Notes under the pieces: model-generated
Seen by the model: the letters and a program-made list of their open reading frames with translations, nothing else
Told to the model about the DNA's origin: nothing
Databases searched by the model: none
DNA from: Thalassotalea sp. 1_MG-2023
GTDB lineage: Bacteria > Pseudomonadota > Gammaproteobacteria > Enterobacterales > Alteromonadaceae
Reading direction: 5' to 3'
Length of the DNA stretch: 64,000 nt
NCBI RefSeq assembly: GCF_030546745.1
Contig: NZ_JAUOPD010000014.1
Coordinates: 38,914 to 102,913 of the forward strand
Part shown: positions 1-9,271 of the stretch, piece by piece
How the letters are laid out: every line of letters starts with the position of its first letter
Numbering within the stretch: the first letter of the stretch is position 1
Made by a program: the position numbers and the translations under genes

Positions 1-2273
1 TTAAGTTCTTGAAAGGGTAGGTGGCTGATTTGAGACATAGATGAATAACCAGTACCAAAGTCATCAATACTGATAGTGATGCCGAGATCGGTAAGTTGCT
101 CAATGACTCGCATAGTGTGTGCGTTATCAGTAAAACTTGCGGACTCTGTTAACTCAAAAATAATTTTATCACTCGCAACACCTGATGCTTCTATTATATC
201 TAACGCTCTTACTAGAAAGTGCTTTGATGAAATGTCTTTGCCGCTTATATTAATTGACACTAAATGGTTGAAACCATATTCATCCATTAATTGTTTCTGG
301 TGATGTAATGCTTGTTGAATTACCCAAAAAGTGACTTCATGAATTAAGCCCATATCTTCAGCAATGGGGATAAACACATTGGGCGGTATAAAGCCTTCCT
401 TTGTATGTTGCCATCGTAATAAGCATTCGCTGCTACAAACGCGTAAGGTTCTTAAGTCTACTTGAGGTTGATGATAGAGCATCAAGGTATTATTTTTAAT
501 TGCTTGTTTTAAATCGCTTGTAAGCTTAAACAAATACTGAGTTGTATCTTTAACATCGTTTTCATACTGGCTCCATTTTAGTAGATTGTTTTCCGCATTT
601 GCCGCGGCAATAAGTGCACGATTTAATAGTTGATGGCTTTTATTACCGTCTACTGGGAAACGTGCTACACCAATCACTGCGGTTAACGGGAGTTTTAATT
701 GGGAAATACGAAAGTTTTCTTGTACTACCTGTTGTATTGATTCAAATAGCATTTCAACAGGCTGTTCATCAACATGATGATCAATAATTAAGGCAAAACA
801 AGTATGGTTTATTAAACATACCTTTTCTTGCTTATCTGTAATGGGAATTATCGCGTCGTTGTATTGAAAGAGCGAAGAAAGTTTACCATATAACTGTTTA
901 AACAACTGTGTATTCATTTCGTCATTGATATATAGCGCTACTTTTTCTATATGCTCAGGCTTAACAATACAAACACTAAAATCACTATATCTATGTTGAA
1001 CAAGGTTATTGATACAGGTTTCAAGGTTTGACTTTCTAGGGATGCCACTCGATAGATGGTAGGCAATATTCGTTATTTTATCTTGCTCATTACGGCGCAT
1101 TCTTTCTGCAAGGGCAAAAGCCATCAAAGACACTTCGGCAATAATAGCGATTAAAAATGCGTTGCTGGTGAGAAAAGAATAATCAATAAAATTTAGCAGC
1201 ACTGCGGGTTGAATTGCAGCACCTATTAGTAGTGGTACCCATGAAGCAAGGTAATATTTTGCCCAAGAAAGGTTTCCCTTTATACGTTTTATTAGTAGGT
1301 AAATCGCCAATATAAAGACGAGAGGCTGAATAGAAAAAAATAACGTTGCCTGTGCTACTTTATCAAGTGTAAAAGTTGCGAATATTGAACCGATTAAAAA
1401 GAAACAAACAGCAATTGCTAAACGATACGTTATGCTTTTTTGTTGATCATAGCGCAGAAAAAATAACGTAAAAGACAGTAAAAATAGCACCAGAAGGAAG
1501 TGTAGCGGTATAAGATACTTATCGATCTGTTGATTAAAAAAGTCATCAAATAAGATATACCCGAAACCCGTGATACTTGACATAATTAAAAAGGCAGACA
1601 ACAAGTAACCAATGTAAAACAAATACACTTTATCTTTGACTGCAAAAAACAAGACTAAATTGTATAAGATCATTAACAACGCAATGCCAATAAAAGCGCC
1701 ATATAAAAATTGTGCTGTTAGAATGTGTAAATCAAAACTGGATTGCGATTTTAACTGAATAGGTACATTAGGCGGGCCATCTGTACGAATTTGTAGTAGA
1801 TAGCGTTGTTCATTACTAGGTGCTAGTTCAATGTTTATGTGTGGATAAATTTGATGAAAAGGTAAGTGCTGTAATGTTAAGTTTTGTTGTATTGTATTGT
1901 TTTTTATTGGGTAAACTTTAAAAATATCAAGCAGCTTATTATCTGCAAAAAGCACAAGAGAAACATGATGTGACTGTGTATTTTTGATATCCACCAATAA
2001 CCAATAGGTTTGATCTTTAAGAGCAAAAGGAATTTCAGCAGGTGTTGTTTGCTTGAATGACTGCAAATTATCGAGAATGTTCTTATTATCAATAACATTT
2101 GAACTATCTATCCAATATTTATAGGTTACCTCGGTAGTATCGTTTGATTGTTTTTTCGTTATTTGGCTTAGGTTACTGCTCGATTGATAAAATATTATTA
2201 TTAAGCTAAACGCTATCAATAGTATAAATATTCGTGTCAGTGCTAACGAGGTGTAGGAAGCAATTTTTTTCAT
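1..2273 (-). CDS. 7TMR-DISM membrane protein with degenerate GGDEF and EAL domains (3' end outside window)
   Basis: The reading frame is open from an ATG at 2273 to the left edge, about 757 residues, so the C-terminus is missing. An N-terminal hydrophobic helix is followed by a periplasmic sensor domain of 7TMR-DISM type, then a run of hydrophobic helices (roughly residues 175-380). Next comes a GGDEF-like region whose signature is absent: the sequence reads TCFALII where GGDEFALL is expected, so diguanylate cyclase activity is unlikely. The EAL domain reads ECLLRW for EALLRW, and keeps NISGKDI, FELTES and DDFGTGYSS, which carry metal and catalytic residues of cyclic-di-GMP phosphodiesterases. 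The final catalytic motifs lie off the window. It is probably an inner-membrane phosphodiesterase controlled by an extracytoplasmic ligand. The ligand cannot be predicted. Confidence 0.85.
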   Translation of the reverse strand, partial: MKKIASYTSLALTRIFILLIAFSLIIIFYQSSSNLSQITKKQSNDTTEVTYKYWIDSSNVIDNKNILDNLQSFKQTTPAEIPFALKDQTYWLLVDIKNTQSHHVSLVLFADNKLLDIFKVYPIKNNTIQQNLTLQHLPFHQIYPHINIELAPSNEQRYLLQIRTDGPPNVPIQLKSQSSFDLHILTAQFLYGAFIGIALLMILYNLVLFFAVKDKVYLFYIGYLLSAFLIMSSITGFGYILFDDFFNQQIDKYLIPLHFLLVLFLLSFTLFFLRYDQQKSITYRLAIAVCFFLIGSIFATFTLDKVAQATLFFSIQPLVFILAIYLLIKRIKGNLSWAKYYLASWVPLLIGAAIQPAVLLNFIDYSFLTSNAFLIAIIAEVSLMAFALAERMRRNEQDKITNIAYHLSSGIPRKSNLETCINNLVQHRYSDFSVCIVKPEHIEKVALYINDEMNTQLFKQLYGKLSSLFQYNDAIIPITDKQEKVCLINHTCFALIIDHHVDEQPVEMLFESIQQVVQENFRISQLKLPLTAVIGVARFPVDGNKSHQLLNRALIAAANAENNLLKWSQYENDVKDTTQYLFKLTSDLKQAIKNNTLMLYHQPQVDLRTLRVCSSECLLRWQHTKEGFIPPNVFIPIAEDMGLIHEVTFWVIQQALHHQKQLMDEYGFNHLVSINISGKDISSKHFLVRALDIIEASGVASDKIIFELTESASFTDNAHTMRVIEQLTDLGITISIDDFGTGYSSMSQISHLPFQEL

Positions 2274-2544
2274 TAATCGTTAGTGTTGTTAACGTCATCT
2301 AATACAACTGTAGCAAATTAATTAAATATTGGTAATTAACAAGCAAAAAATATCATCAATTCTATCTACTTAGCAAAAGAGTATCTTAACGGTGTTACTT
2401 TCCATAAAGCAACGGGATTCACTATTTAATACTCGCTAAATACATACTTTTACGGTAGGGTAATTAATTAAATTTTCGTGTTTATTAATGATTAAAATAC
2501 GAATAAGTGGTTGGTTAGTACTTGAATTAACATTGGATAAATAA

Positions 2545-3036
2545 ATGACTGGAAACATCGTGAATAAGGATATAAAACGTATCTTATTTGTTTGTATGGG
2601 CAATATATGCCGTTCTCCGACTGCTGAAGCAGTATTTAGGCATAAAGCTGAACGTAATAAATTAGATCTTACCATTGATTCTGCAGGTACCATTGGTTCG
2701 CATGCCCGTGAAAAGCCTGATCATAGAGCGCAAAAAATCGGTATAGAGCGAGGATATGATTTTGAAAAAATTCGAGCGAGAAAAGTAGAGCTCGAAGATT
2801 TTACGGAATTTGATATTATTTTAGCGATGGATGAACAAAATATAAAAGATTTAAAGAAAGTAGCGCCTGTTGGCTATCACGATAAAATTCATTTATTTTT
2901 GGAATTTGCCAATAACTTTCAAGATACTGAAGTGCCTGATCCATATTACGGTGGTGCGCGAGGGTTTAAATATGTGCTTGATCTTATTGAAGATGCAAGT
3001 GATGGTTTGATTGCACAATTAAAAAAAGCTAGGTAA
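2545..3036 (+). CDS. Low-molecular-weight protein tyrosine phosphatase
   Basis: This is a 163-residue cytoplasmic phosphatase. The P-loop C17-M-G-N-I-C-R23-S fits the C(X5)R signature of the low-molecular-weight PTP family, and the conserved general-acid aspartate sits in VPDPYYGG near residue 132. Family members dephosphorylate phosphotyrosine on proteins. In many bacteria the partner is a BY-kinase for exopolysaccharide export, but no such kinase or polysaccharide gene is next to this one. The ATG is used here; a GTG fifteen bases downstream is an alternative start. It diverges from the EAL gene. A hairpin that begins inside its last codons follows directly. Confidence 0.93.
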   Translation: MTGNIVNKDIKRILFVCMGNICRSPTAEAVFRHKAERNKLDLTIDSAGTIGSHAREKPDHRAQKIGIERGYDFEKIRARKVELEDFTEFDIILAMDEQNIKDLKKVAPVGYHDKIHLFLEFANNFQDTEVPDPYYGGARGFKYVLDLIEDASDGLIAQLKKAR

Positions 3037-3051
3037 GTAACGCCTAGCTTT
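3025..3051 (+). terminator. Hairpin spanning the phosphatase stop codon
   Basis: A perfect 9-bp stem, AAAGCTAGG with CCTAGCTTT, encloses a 9-base loop. The left arm is the last three sense codons of the phosphatase and the stop TAA opens the loop. No T-run follows, so by itself it would be a weak terminator; the next hairpin downstream does have a T-run. Confidence 0.55.
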
Positions 3052-3074
3052 AGAAAAATTATTGATAATAAAAG

Positions 3075-3098
3075 AAAGCACTAAACTCTTAGTGCTTT
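3075..3098. terminator. Bidirectional terminator between the phosphatase gene and ilvH
   Basis: A 10-bp perfect stem, AAAGCACTAA with TTAGTGCTTT, has a 4-base loop and runs into T5 on the plus strand. On the minus strand it is followed by CTTTTATTAT. The two genes converge here. The ilvH stop codon TAG lies in the stem next to the loop. Confidence 0.85.
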
Positions 3099-3578
3099 TT
3101 CACCACGAGCAATGCCTACAGTTCCAGATCTAACCGATTCAATAATTTCTGTTTCATTGGCGAGAGTTTTCATAAAAGCACTGATCTTTTTATCGTCACC
3201 TGTCATTTGAATGGTATACACCTGTTTACCTATATCAATAATTGAACCTCTGAAAATATCGGTGATGCGTTTCACTTCACTGCGAGATTTTTCATTCATT
3301 GCAAGCACTTTGATGAGTAAAATTTCACGCTCAACATGCTCTCGATCAGTTAGATCAGTAATTTTAATTACATCAATTAACTTATTAACCTGTTTAACAA
3401 TTTGTTCTAATACCCGATCATCACCACGCGTGGTGATTGTGATCCTTGATAGACTCTGATCTTCAGTAGGCGCAACGGTTAAGCTTTCAATGTTAAAAGC
3501 GCGCTGTGAAAATAAGCCCACAATGCGTGAAAGAGACCCAGGTTCATTTTCCAATAATATTGCAAGAATACGACGCAT
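3081..3578 (-). CDS. ilvH: Acetolactate synthase small (regulatory) subunit
   Basis: The 165-residue product is the valine-sensing subunit of acetohydroxyacid synthase. It begins [19 protein letters not shown], a typical N-terminal ACT domain, followed by the C-terminal domain of the long IlvH type (IlvN and IlvM are much shorter). The frame extends nine codons further upstream, but the start was placed at the ATG that overlaps the ilvI stop codon as TAATG. This matches the family N-terminus and indicates translational coupling. It forms one operon with ilvI and the leader peptide. Its terminator overlaps its own stop codon. Confidence 0.96.
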   Translation of the reverse strand: MRRILAILLENEPGSLSRIVGLFSQRAFNIESLTVAPTEDQSLSRITITTRGDDRVLEQIVKQVNKLIDVIKITDLTDREHVEREILLIKVLAMNEKSRSEVKRITDIFRGSIIDIGKQVYTIQMTGDDKKISAFMKTLANETEIIESVRSGTVGIARGEKALRV

Positions 3579-5302
3579 TATGCTTTTACTCCTTTCTTTA
3601 ACCACATTTCATCAATAGCACCTTGTTTAATTTGCATCGGGTAAACATGTTCTAGTTCATCAACTAAAATATCAACAAAGACTAATCGGTTTTTTATTGA
3701 AAACGCCTCGCTTAATTTTTCATCAAGCTCTGAAAGTTGATTAATTTGTATGCCTACATGACCGTATGATTCTGCTAATTTAACAAAATCAGGTAATGAT
3801 TCCATATACGAAGAAGAGTGACGCCCCCCATAAATCATATCTTGCCACTGTCTTACCATACCCAAAGAGCGATTGTTTAATGAAACTATCACTACAGGTA
3901 ATTGGTATTGAAGGCAAGTTGAGAGCTCTTGAATATTCATTTGAATCGAACCATCACCTGTAATACAAACAACATGACTGTCAGGGAAGGCTAATTTAAC
4001 TCCCATAGCTGCAGGTAAACCAAAACCCATCGTGCCTAAGCCACCAGAATTAATCCATTGTCTTGGCTTGGCAAAAGGGTAGTACTGTGCGGCAAACATT
4101 TGATGTTGGCCAACATCGGAGCAAAGATAAGCTTCTCCGTTAGTTATTTCATAAACGGTTTCTATAACTTTTTGTGGTTTAATTTTATCGTTATTTTGTT
4201 GATAACTAAAACTGCCTAACGAACGCCATTCATTGATTTGCTGCCACCATTGCTCATTCGAACTTGAATCAGGTACAAAGTTTATATTCTCTAATTCTTC
4301 TTGTAATTGCTCTAATACAATATCAATTAATCCAACTACTGGGATGTGTGCATTTATTGTTTTAGAAATTGATGTGGGGTCAATATCAACATGTACTATT
4401 TTTGCATCAGGGCAGAATTTTTTCACATTGTTAGTAACGCGATCATCAAATCTAGCGCCAAGCGCTAAAATGACGTCTGCATTAGCCATGGCTTTGTTAG
4501 CTTCTAAGCTGCCATGCATACCTAACATACCAATAAAGTTTTTGTGAACGCCAGATATACCACCAAGCCCCATAAGGGTATTAGTACAAGGAGCGTTTAA
4601 CGTTTCAACTAAACGGGTTAGTTGCTCAGATGCATCGGCTAATACAATGCCGCCGCCAGAATAAACCACAAGGCGTTTTGCTTCCGTGATAGCCGTGATC
4701 GCCTTTTTAATTTGTTTAGGGTGGCCTTTTTTGGTTGGATTATAAGAGCGTAGTTTGACATCGGTTTCGATATTAAATGGTGCCTTATTTTGCGGGATTA
4801 AAATATCTTTCGGTAATTCAACAACAACAGGGCCAGGGCGACCAGATTTAGCAATATAATGGGCTTTAGCAATAACATTAGGAATTTCTGCAAGGTCGCG
4901 ACAGTTAAAACTATGTTTAACTATCGGGCGCGAACAGCCAACAATATCAGTTTCTTGGAAAGCGTCGTCACCGATTAAGCTTGTGGGTACTTGACCTGCT
5001 AGTACAACCATCGGAATTGAGTCCATATATGCAGTTGCAATCCCCGTAACACAGTTTGTTGCACCAGGGCCTGATGTAGCAAGTACATAACCCACTTCTC
5101 CCGTTGCTCTTGAAAAACCGTCGGCCATGTGTGTCGCAGCTTGTTCATGTCTGACTAAAATATGTTCAACGTCTTCTTGTTGAAATATTGCATCATATAT
5201 ATCGAGTACAGAGCCGCCAGGGTAGCCAAATACATATTTTACCTTAAGTGCTGATAGTGCTTTAACGACCATTTCAGCACCAGTAAATGTTTGTGTTGCC
5301 AT
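3578..5302 (-). CDS. ilvI: Acetolactate synthase large (catalytic) subunit
   Basis: The 574-residue ThDP-dependent enzyme condenses pyruvate with pyruvate or 2-oxobutyrate, the first common step of valine, leucine and isoleucine synthesis. Visible signatures are the catalytic glutamate in [12 protein letters not shown] near the N-terminus, and the ThDP/Mg motif beginning [10 protein letters not shown] and ending in NN. The start [11 protein letters not shown] was chosen because the longer in-frame extension would run through the attenuator hairpin. Length and the IlvH-type partner favour ilvI, although the isozyme letter is not certain in this group. Expression should be controlled by the upstream Val/Leu leader. 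Confidence 0.95.
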   Translation of the reverse strand: MATQTFTGAEMVVKALSALKVKYVFGYPGGSVLDIYDAIFQQEDVEHILVRHEQAATHMADGFSRATGEVGYVLATSGPGATNCVTGIATAYMDSIPMVVLAGQVPTSLIGDDAFQETDIVGCSRPIVKHSFNCRDLAEIPNVIAKAHYIAKSGRPGPVVVELPKDILIPQNKAPFNIETDVKLRSYNPTKKGHPKQIKKAITAITEAKRLVVYSGGGIVLADASEQLTRLVETLNAPCTNTLMGLGGISGVHKNFIGMLGMHGSLEANKAMANADVILALGARFDDRVTNNVKKFCPDAKIVHVDIDPTSISKTINAHIPVVGLIDIVLEQLQEELENINFVPDSSSNEQWWQQINEWRSLGSFSYQQNNDKIKPQKVIETVYEITNGEAYLCSDVGQHQMFAAQYYPFAKPRQWINSGGLGTMGFGLPAAMGVKLAFPDSHVVCITGDGSIQMNIQELSTCLQYQLPVVIVSLNNRSLGMVRQWQDMIYGGRHSSSYMESLPDFVKLAESYGHVGIQINQLSELDEKLSEAFSIKNRLVFVDILVDELEHVYPMQIKQGAIDEMWLKKGVKA

Positions 5303-5344
5303 TGAATTTTCCCTTACTAAGTGTTGTTTCCTAAAATACTGAAA

Positions 5345-5379
5345 TAAAAAACCCCCGGTCTTTTCAGAGCGAGGGTTTT
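5345..5379 (-). terminator. ilv attenuator (rho-independent terminator)
   Basis: On the minus strand AAAACCCTCG pairs with CGGGGGTTTT, with one T-G wobble. A C-C mismatch and a 3-bp TCT/AGA stem with a GAAA loop lie on top, and a run of six T follows. The hairpin lies between the stop of the Val/Leu leader peptide and the ilvI start, which is the classical attenuator position. Confidence 0.9.
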
Positions 5380-5412
5380 GTGAAAAATTTTCGTTAGTTT
5401 TTACACACAATA

Positions 5413-5481
5413 TCAACCCCGCATTGGTTTTAAAACCACTACGACTGAGAGGACGACATTGAGTACATTAACTAGGTTCAT
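5413..5481 (-). CDS. ilv leader peptide, Val/Leu-rich (attenuation)
   Basis: A 22-codon frame begins [12 protein letters not shown], continues with four consecutive valines (VVVVL) and ends KPMRG before TGA. It holds eight valines and four leucines. It lies between the promoter and a strong intrinsic terminator ahead of ilvI. By the established logic of amino-acid operon leaders, ribosome stalling at Val or Leu codons would favour an antiterminator and raise ilvIH transcription. The composition resembles ivbL, the ilvBN leader of enteric bacteria, although here it precedes an ilvIH-type operon. The functional call rests on position and composition. Confidence 0.88.
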   Translation of the reverse strand: MNLVNVLNVVLSVVVVLKPMRG

Positions 5482-5522
5482 TTGTTATTTTGTATAATAT
5501 ATTCTTTAAATGATATGTGTTT

Positions 5523-5550
5523 ATATTAGGGGACTGACTTTACATGTCAA
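5523..5550 (-). promoter_or_regulatory. ilv operon promoter
   Basis: On the minus strand TTGACA (5550-5545) is followed after 16 bases by TAATAT (5528-5523). This is a near-consensus sigma-70 promoter about 40 bases ahead of the leader peptide ATG. Confidence 0.7.
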
Positions 5551-5870
5551 CAAAAAATGTAGCTATTAGTCTTATTCAAATATATTGATCTGTTATGTCT
5601 GTGCGATGTGTAGTTATAAGCACGCTACGAGTAACATTGTTTTTTGCGGGTGTAATGACACTATTGTCTTTTAAAATGAATGTTGTGCTAAATAGAAAAT
5701 TAAGTGTATGACTTTATATACCGTAAAAATTAACGTTGCTAATACAGGGTAATCTCAGGTAATGTTTTAAGCTACTAAGTAAATATCTTTAATTTTTCAT
5801 GAGTTTAACGTAAATATAATCTACACTTATATTCAGAAAAGTTAACGCTAACGGAGTAGATGAGAATCAA
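5551..5870. other. Intergenic region, ilv operon / HD-GYP gene
   Basis: This divergent, AT-rich gap has no open frame of interest, no tRNA and no strong hairpin. It should hold the promoter of the HD-GYP regulator near its right end, but no convincing -35/-10 pair was seen. Confidence 0.5.
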
Positions 5871-7424
5871 ATGTCTAAATTTATTTTTAAGGAAGAAATA
5901 GAAGAAAGCTCCGCTGAAACAGCGCCTAAAAAAGAGCGCTTTTGGCGCATTCTTGTGGTTGATGACGATGAATCTGTTCATCAAATTACCCGCCTTGTGT
6001 TAAGTGATGCGCATATTGAAGGAAGAAAGTTAGATATTGTATCTGCTTATTCTTCTGCAGAGGCCAAACAAGTATTATCAAATGATGATAGTTTTTGTAT
6101 GGCGTTTGTTGATGTTGTGATGGAAACTGACCATGCGGGTTTAGAATTAGTTGAATGGATACGCAAAGAAAAACGTAATCAAGCGATTCGATTAATATTA
6201 CGAACTGGCCAAGCGGGCACTGCTCCAGAAGCAAAAGTTATTAAAGAGTTTGATATAAACGATTACAAAGAAAAAACTGATTTTACCGCAGGAAAAATGA
6301 CAACTTCCGTGTATGCAGGTATTCGTGCTTATCGCGATATCATGACAATCCAACGTAGTTTAGATGCCTTTAAACAACTAATTTTATCTACTCATGATTT
6401 ATTAAGAATTAATCAATTCAAACCTTTTGGCTCAGCAGCCCTAAATCATTTACTAACCTTAATGGATGTTGAAAGTTCTGCTTTATACATAGCTCGTAGT
6501 CAACGTGAGATTGATCATGAAAACACTAATTTGATTATTGCTTGCACGGGGAAATATGTTGTTGAGTCTGATTGCCTAGAAACTTCTGACATTGATGATT
6601 CAGTGAAAAGCTTGATCAAAAAAGCGTTTGATGAGAAGAAGCACTTCTATGAAAATCAATGTTTTGTTGGATACTATGAAACATCATCTACTGCATCTTC
6701 TGTTTTATATATTGAATTTGAAGATGATGCTGAACACTTCCGTTCAAATTTAGCTGAATTATTCGCCACGAATGTGGCGTTAATACTAGAAAGCTTAACA
6801 AAACAGCATGAGTTAGAACGAACTCAGAAAGAGCTGTTATGTATTGTAGGTGAAGCGATTGAACGTAAGTCACAGAAAGCAAGTGCGCATGTTAAAAGAG
6901 TGGCTGAGATTTGTGCACTAGTGGCAACGAAACTTGGTTTAGAAGATAAGCTTGTAGCCGCGATTAAAATAGCAGCACCATTACATGATATTGGTAAAGT
7001 GGCGATACCCAATAATATTTTACAAAAGCCAGATCAACTTAATGAACAAGAATGGCAATTAATGAAAAGCCATACCGTTGTAGGTAGTGATTTACTTGAA
7101 CGATCGAAAGAAAAAGTTTCACGTATTGGTGCGCGAATGGCAAAATATCATCATGAAAATTGGGATGGTACTGGTTACCCCGATGGTTTAAAGGGCGAAA
7201 ATATTCCGCTTGAAGCTAGGATCATGGCGATTGCAGATGTATTTGATTCATTAGGTACCAAGCGTGTTTACCAAAAACAATGGGACAACAAAGATATTTT
7301 ACAATTTCTGCAGGAACAACGGGGGAAAAAATTTCAGCCAGAAATAGTAGATATTTTTATTAAACACTTTGATGAATTTACTCAAATAAAAGAGAAAATT
7401 CCGGATACCAAGCCAGAAAACTAA
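5871..7424 (+). CDS. Response regulator with REC, DUF3369 and HD-GYP domains (cyclic-di-GMP phosphodiesterase)
   Basis: The 517-residue soluble protein starts with a receiver domain: acidic pocket at ILVVDDDES and a predicted phospho-aspartate at D81 in FVDVVMETD. A central region of DUF3369 type follows, with GAF-like character. The C-terminal third is an HD-GYP domain with the HDIGK motif near H372 and HHENWDGTGYP from about H427. All key metal ligands and the GYP triad are present, so hydrolysis of cyclic-di-GMP is expected. No histidine kinase is adjacent, so it is an orphan regulator. It lies about 4 kb from the EAL gene, the second cyclic-di-GMP phosphodiesterase candidate in the window. 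Confidence 0.93.
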   Translation: MSKFIFKEEIEESSAETAPKKERFWRILVVDDDESVHQITRLVLSDAHIEGRKLDIVSAYSSAEAKQVLSNDDSFCMAFVDVVMETDHAGLELVEWIRKEKRNQAIRLILRTGQAGTAPEAKVIKEFDINDYKEKTDFTAGKMTTSVYAGIRAYRDIMTIQRSLDAFKQLILSTHDLLRINQFKPFGSAALNHLLTLMDVESSALYIARSQREIDHENTNLIIACTGKYVVESDCLETSDIDDSVKSLIKKAFDEKKHFYENQCFVGYYETSSTASSVLYIEFEDDAEHFRSNLAELFATNVALILESLTKQHELERTQKELLCIVGEAIERKSQKASAHVKRVAEICALVATKLGLEDKLVAAIKIAAPLHDIGKVAIPNNILQKPDQLNEQEWQLMKSHTVVGSDLLERSKEKVSRIGARMAKYHHENWDGTGYPDGLKGENIPLEARIMAIADVFDSLGTKRVYQKQWDNKDILQFLQEQRGKKFQPEIVDIFIKHFDEFTQIKEKIPDTKPEN

Positions 7425-7513
7425 TAAAAATGGTGTTTAATTAATCGTTATTAAAATTGCTTAATCCAGTTTAGTTAGTGAATTTATTTTTCCATAAATT
7501 ACAAGGAATTGCT

Positions 7514-7792
7514 ATGCGTATACTATTGATAATATGTATTATCCTGTTTACTTCAGCTTGTGTTGTAGTGCCTGAAGTGGCAGATGTACCTAAATATAAA
7601 TGTGGCCTGTCTACCGATCAAAAAACACTTAAAGTGGTTAATTTAATGGAAGGCGATACTAGCTTCTATGCTTGGAATGATGAGTTTTTTTCGATTATTT
7701 CGATGCCAACTTCAGCAGTAGTTTCGGGTGTCTATGTTGCTGTAAATAATGTTTATCACGCAGGTGAAAAGACCATTAAGTGTAAAGGGTAA
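7514..7792 (+). CDS. Small predicted lipoprotein
   Basis: The 92-residue protein starts with MRILLIICIILFTSAC, a signal peptide ending in a lipobox (TSAC). The mature protein would be a lipid-anchored polypeptide of about 75 residues. It contains two more cysteines (YKCGL and TIKCKG) that could form a disulfide. The start was moved 12 codons inside the longest frame because AAGGA lies just upstream and the signal sequence begins there. No family was recognised. Confidence 0.7.
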   Translation: MRILLIICIILFTSACVVVPEVADVPKYKCGLSTDQKTLKVVNLMEGDTSFYAWNDEFFSIISMPTSAVVSGVYVAVNNVYHAGEKTIKCKG

Positions 7793-7840
7793 AGTGGTCT
7801 TAAATTTTTTAATTTATATGAACATGCGAAGAGTAGTAGT

Positions 7841-8398
7841 TTGAAAACTAAATATATTTTTGTTAGCGATATTTTTGGACGCACTGAAAGTTTAGAGAAG
7901 CTTGTTGAATCGTTGCCATTTAACTCGATTATTATTGACCCATATGATGGCAAAAGAATGATGTTTGAAGATGAGCAAAAAGCTTATCAGTATTTCACCA
8001 AGCATGTTGGCTTAAACAATTATACAGAGCAGCTTCATCAAATATTAACGGCAATGAATGCGTATATTTACTTGATAGGCTTTAGCGTCGGCGCATCTGT
8101 TATTTGGCGTGTTTCTGAACGAAGCTATGCTAACAATATCCGCAATGCTTTTATATTTTATGGTTCCCAAATTAGACATTACGTAGATATCGAACCTAAA
8201 TTTAAGATAAATGTTGTCTGTCCTGCCGAAGAAAGTCATTTTGACATTAATGCATTCATTTCATTGATTAAAGAAAAGCCACAGGTGGTCATTAACCGAT
8301 CGAATTATTATCATGTCTTTATGAATAGATGCTCAACAAACTTTGACGATGAAGGTTATCGTCAACATATGCAATTACTTGCTCAGCATTTAAGGTGA
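7841..8398 (+). CDS. Small alpha/beta-hydrolase-like protein (dienelactone hydrolase/YcfP type)
   Basis: The 185-residue protein has the nucleophile elbow GFSVGAS (G-x-S-x-G) around residue 80, a later aspartate in the VVCPAEESHFD segment and a late histidine in NYYHVFMNR. This is consistent with a minimal alpha/beta-hydrolase triad. It begins with TTG, because no ATG gives a full domain. The substrate is unknown. It lies in a run of small same-strand genes with short gaps. Confidence 0.6.
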   Translation: MKTKYIFVSDIFGRTESLEKLVESLPFNSIIIDPYDGKRMMFEDEQKAYQYFTKHVGLNNYTEQLHQILTAMNAYIYLIGFSVGASVIWRVSERSYANNIRNAFIFYGSQIRHYVDIEPKFKINVVCPAEESHFDINAFISLIKEKPQVVINRSNYYHVFMNRCSTNFDDEGYRQHMQLLAQHLR

Positions 8399-8446
8399 GC
8401 AGAGTAGTTTTCCAACGTATTGAATAATAAAATAAAAGGGCAAGTA

Positions 8447-8980
8447 ATGTCATTATCTGAATTAAGAAAATCATTCGAACAAGAAACTAATCGATCAATA
8501 TCTTTGCCAGTTGCAGGCACAATAGTGTGGTTTATTATTGCATTACTATCAACGCAATTCCCTTTTAAAACAGGGTTATTAATTTTACTCTTTGGTTCAG
8601 GTACAATTTTCCCTATCGCATTGTTAATTGCTAAATTTCGTCATGAGGCTATCACAACCTCTACAAATCCTTTGGCAAAACTAATGGGGTCATGTGTCTT
8701 AATGGTAAATCTTCTTTGGGCAGTTCATATTCCTTTGTTTATTTTTGCTCCTGAATTTGTGCCTTTAAGTGTTGGGATCGGTTTGGGGTTACATTGGGTG
8801 GTTTACTCTTGGATAATTCAACACCCACTTGGTCTTATACATGCGATATTACGTACGATAGCAGTACTTGCCGTTTGGTTTAGCTTTCCAGAGCATAGAT
8901 TGCTCGCTGTTGGCTTGGTGATTGTTGCAGTATATTTGCTCAGTATTTTTCAAATGCTAACTCGCGCCATAGAAGAGTAA
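8447..8980 (+). CDS. Conserved hypothetical integral membrane protein
   Basis: The 177-residue protein has about five hydrophobic helices, beginning near VAGTIVWFIIALLS, with a short soluble N-terminus (MSLSELRKSFEQETNRS). The start was set at the ATG behind AAAAGGG rather than nine codons upstream. No catalytic or transport motif was seen. It may belong to a DUF7010-like membrane family, but this is a weak resemblance from memory. Confidence 0.6.
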   Translation: MSLSELRKSFEQETNRSISLPVAGTIVWFIIALLSTQFPFKTGLLILLFGSGTIFPIALLIAKFRHEAITTSTNPLAKLMGSCVLMVNLLWAVHIPLFIFAPEFVPLSVGIGLGLHWVVYSWIIQHPLGLIHAILRTIAVLAVWFSFPEHRLLAVGLVIVAVYLLSIFQMLTRAIEE

Positions 8981-9040
8981 ATACTTGATACTGAATAAAG
9001 CTTTTAAATCAGTTGGTGTCTATAACAGGAACTAAAAATT

Positions 9041-9259
9041 GTGAATGATAATGTTCGGGAAAAAATAATTGCTGTTTGCGATAATAAAATCACCCAAAAA
9101 GGTGAAAATGTTGGCTTATCGTTTTATGCTTTTTTTGCTAATAAAAATGATGATCCTGAATTATTAATGGAAGTCGCTACATGGTGGATACAAACCCATC
9201 AATTAGATCATTTCGAAAAAGCGATTAAAATAAAACAACTGGTTAAATCTGGCAAATAA
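9041..9259 (+). CDS. Small hypothetical protein (DUF6500-like)
   Basis: This 72-residue soluble protein starts at GTG. It is highly charged and probably helical, with a WWIQTHQLDHFEKAIKIKQL segment near its C-terminus. It precedes the VOC protein by 12 bases, suggesting co-transcription. It resembles a small family known as DUF6500; the assignment is from memory and no function is known. Confidence 0.55.
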   Translation: MNDNVREKIIAVCDNKITQKGENVGLSFYAFFANKNDDPELLMEVATWWIQTHQLDHFEKAIKIKQLVKSGK

Positions 9260-9271
9260 GCAGAAGGGTAG

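Noticed and set aside
5303..5416. Longer ilvI reading frame starting at [11 protein letters not shown]
   Set aside because: It runs through the attenuator hairpin and has no family similarity. The [11 protein letters not shown] start fits known IlvI proteins and leaves a complete leader-attenuator region.
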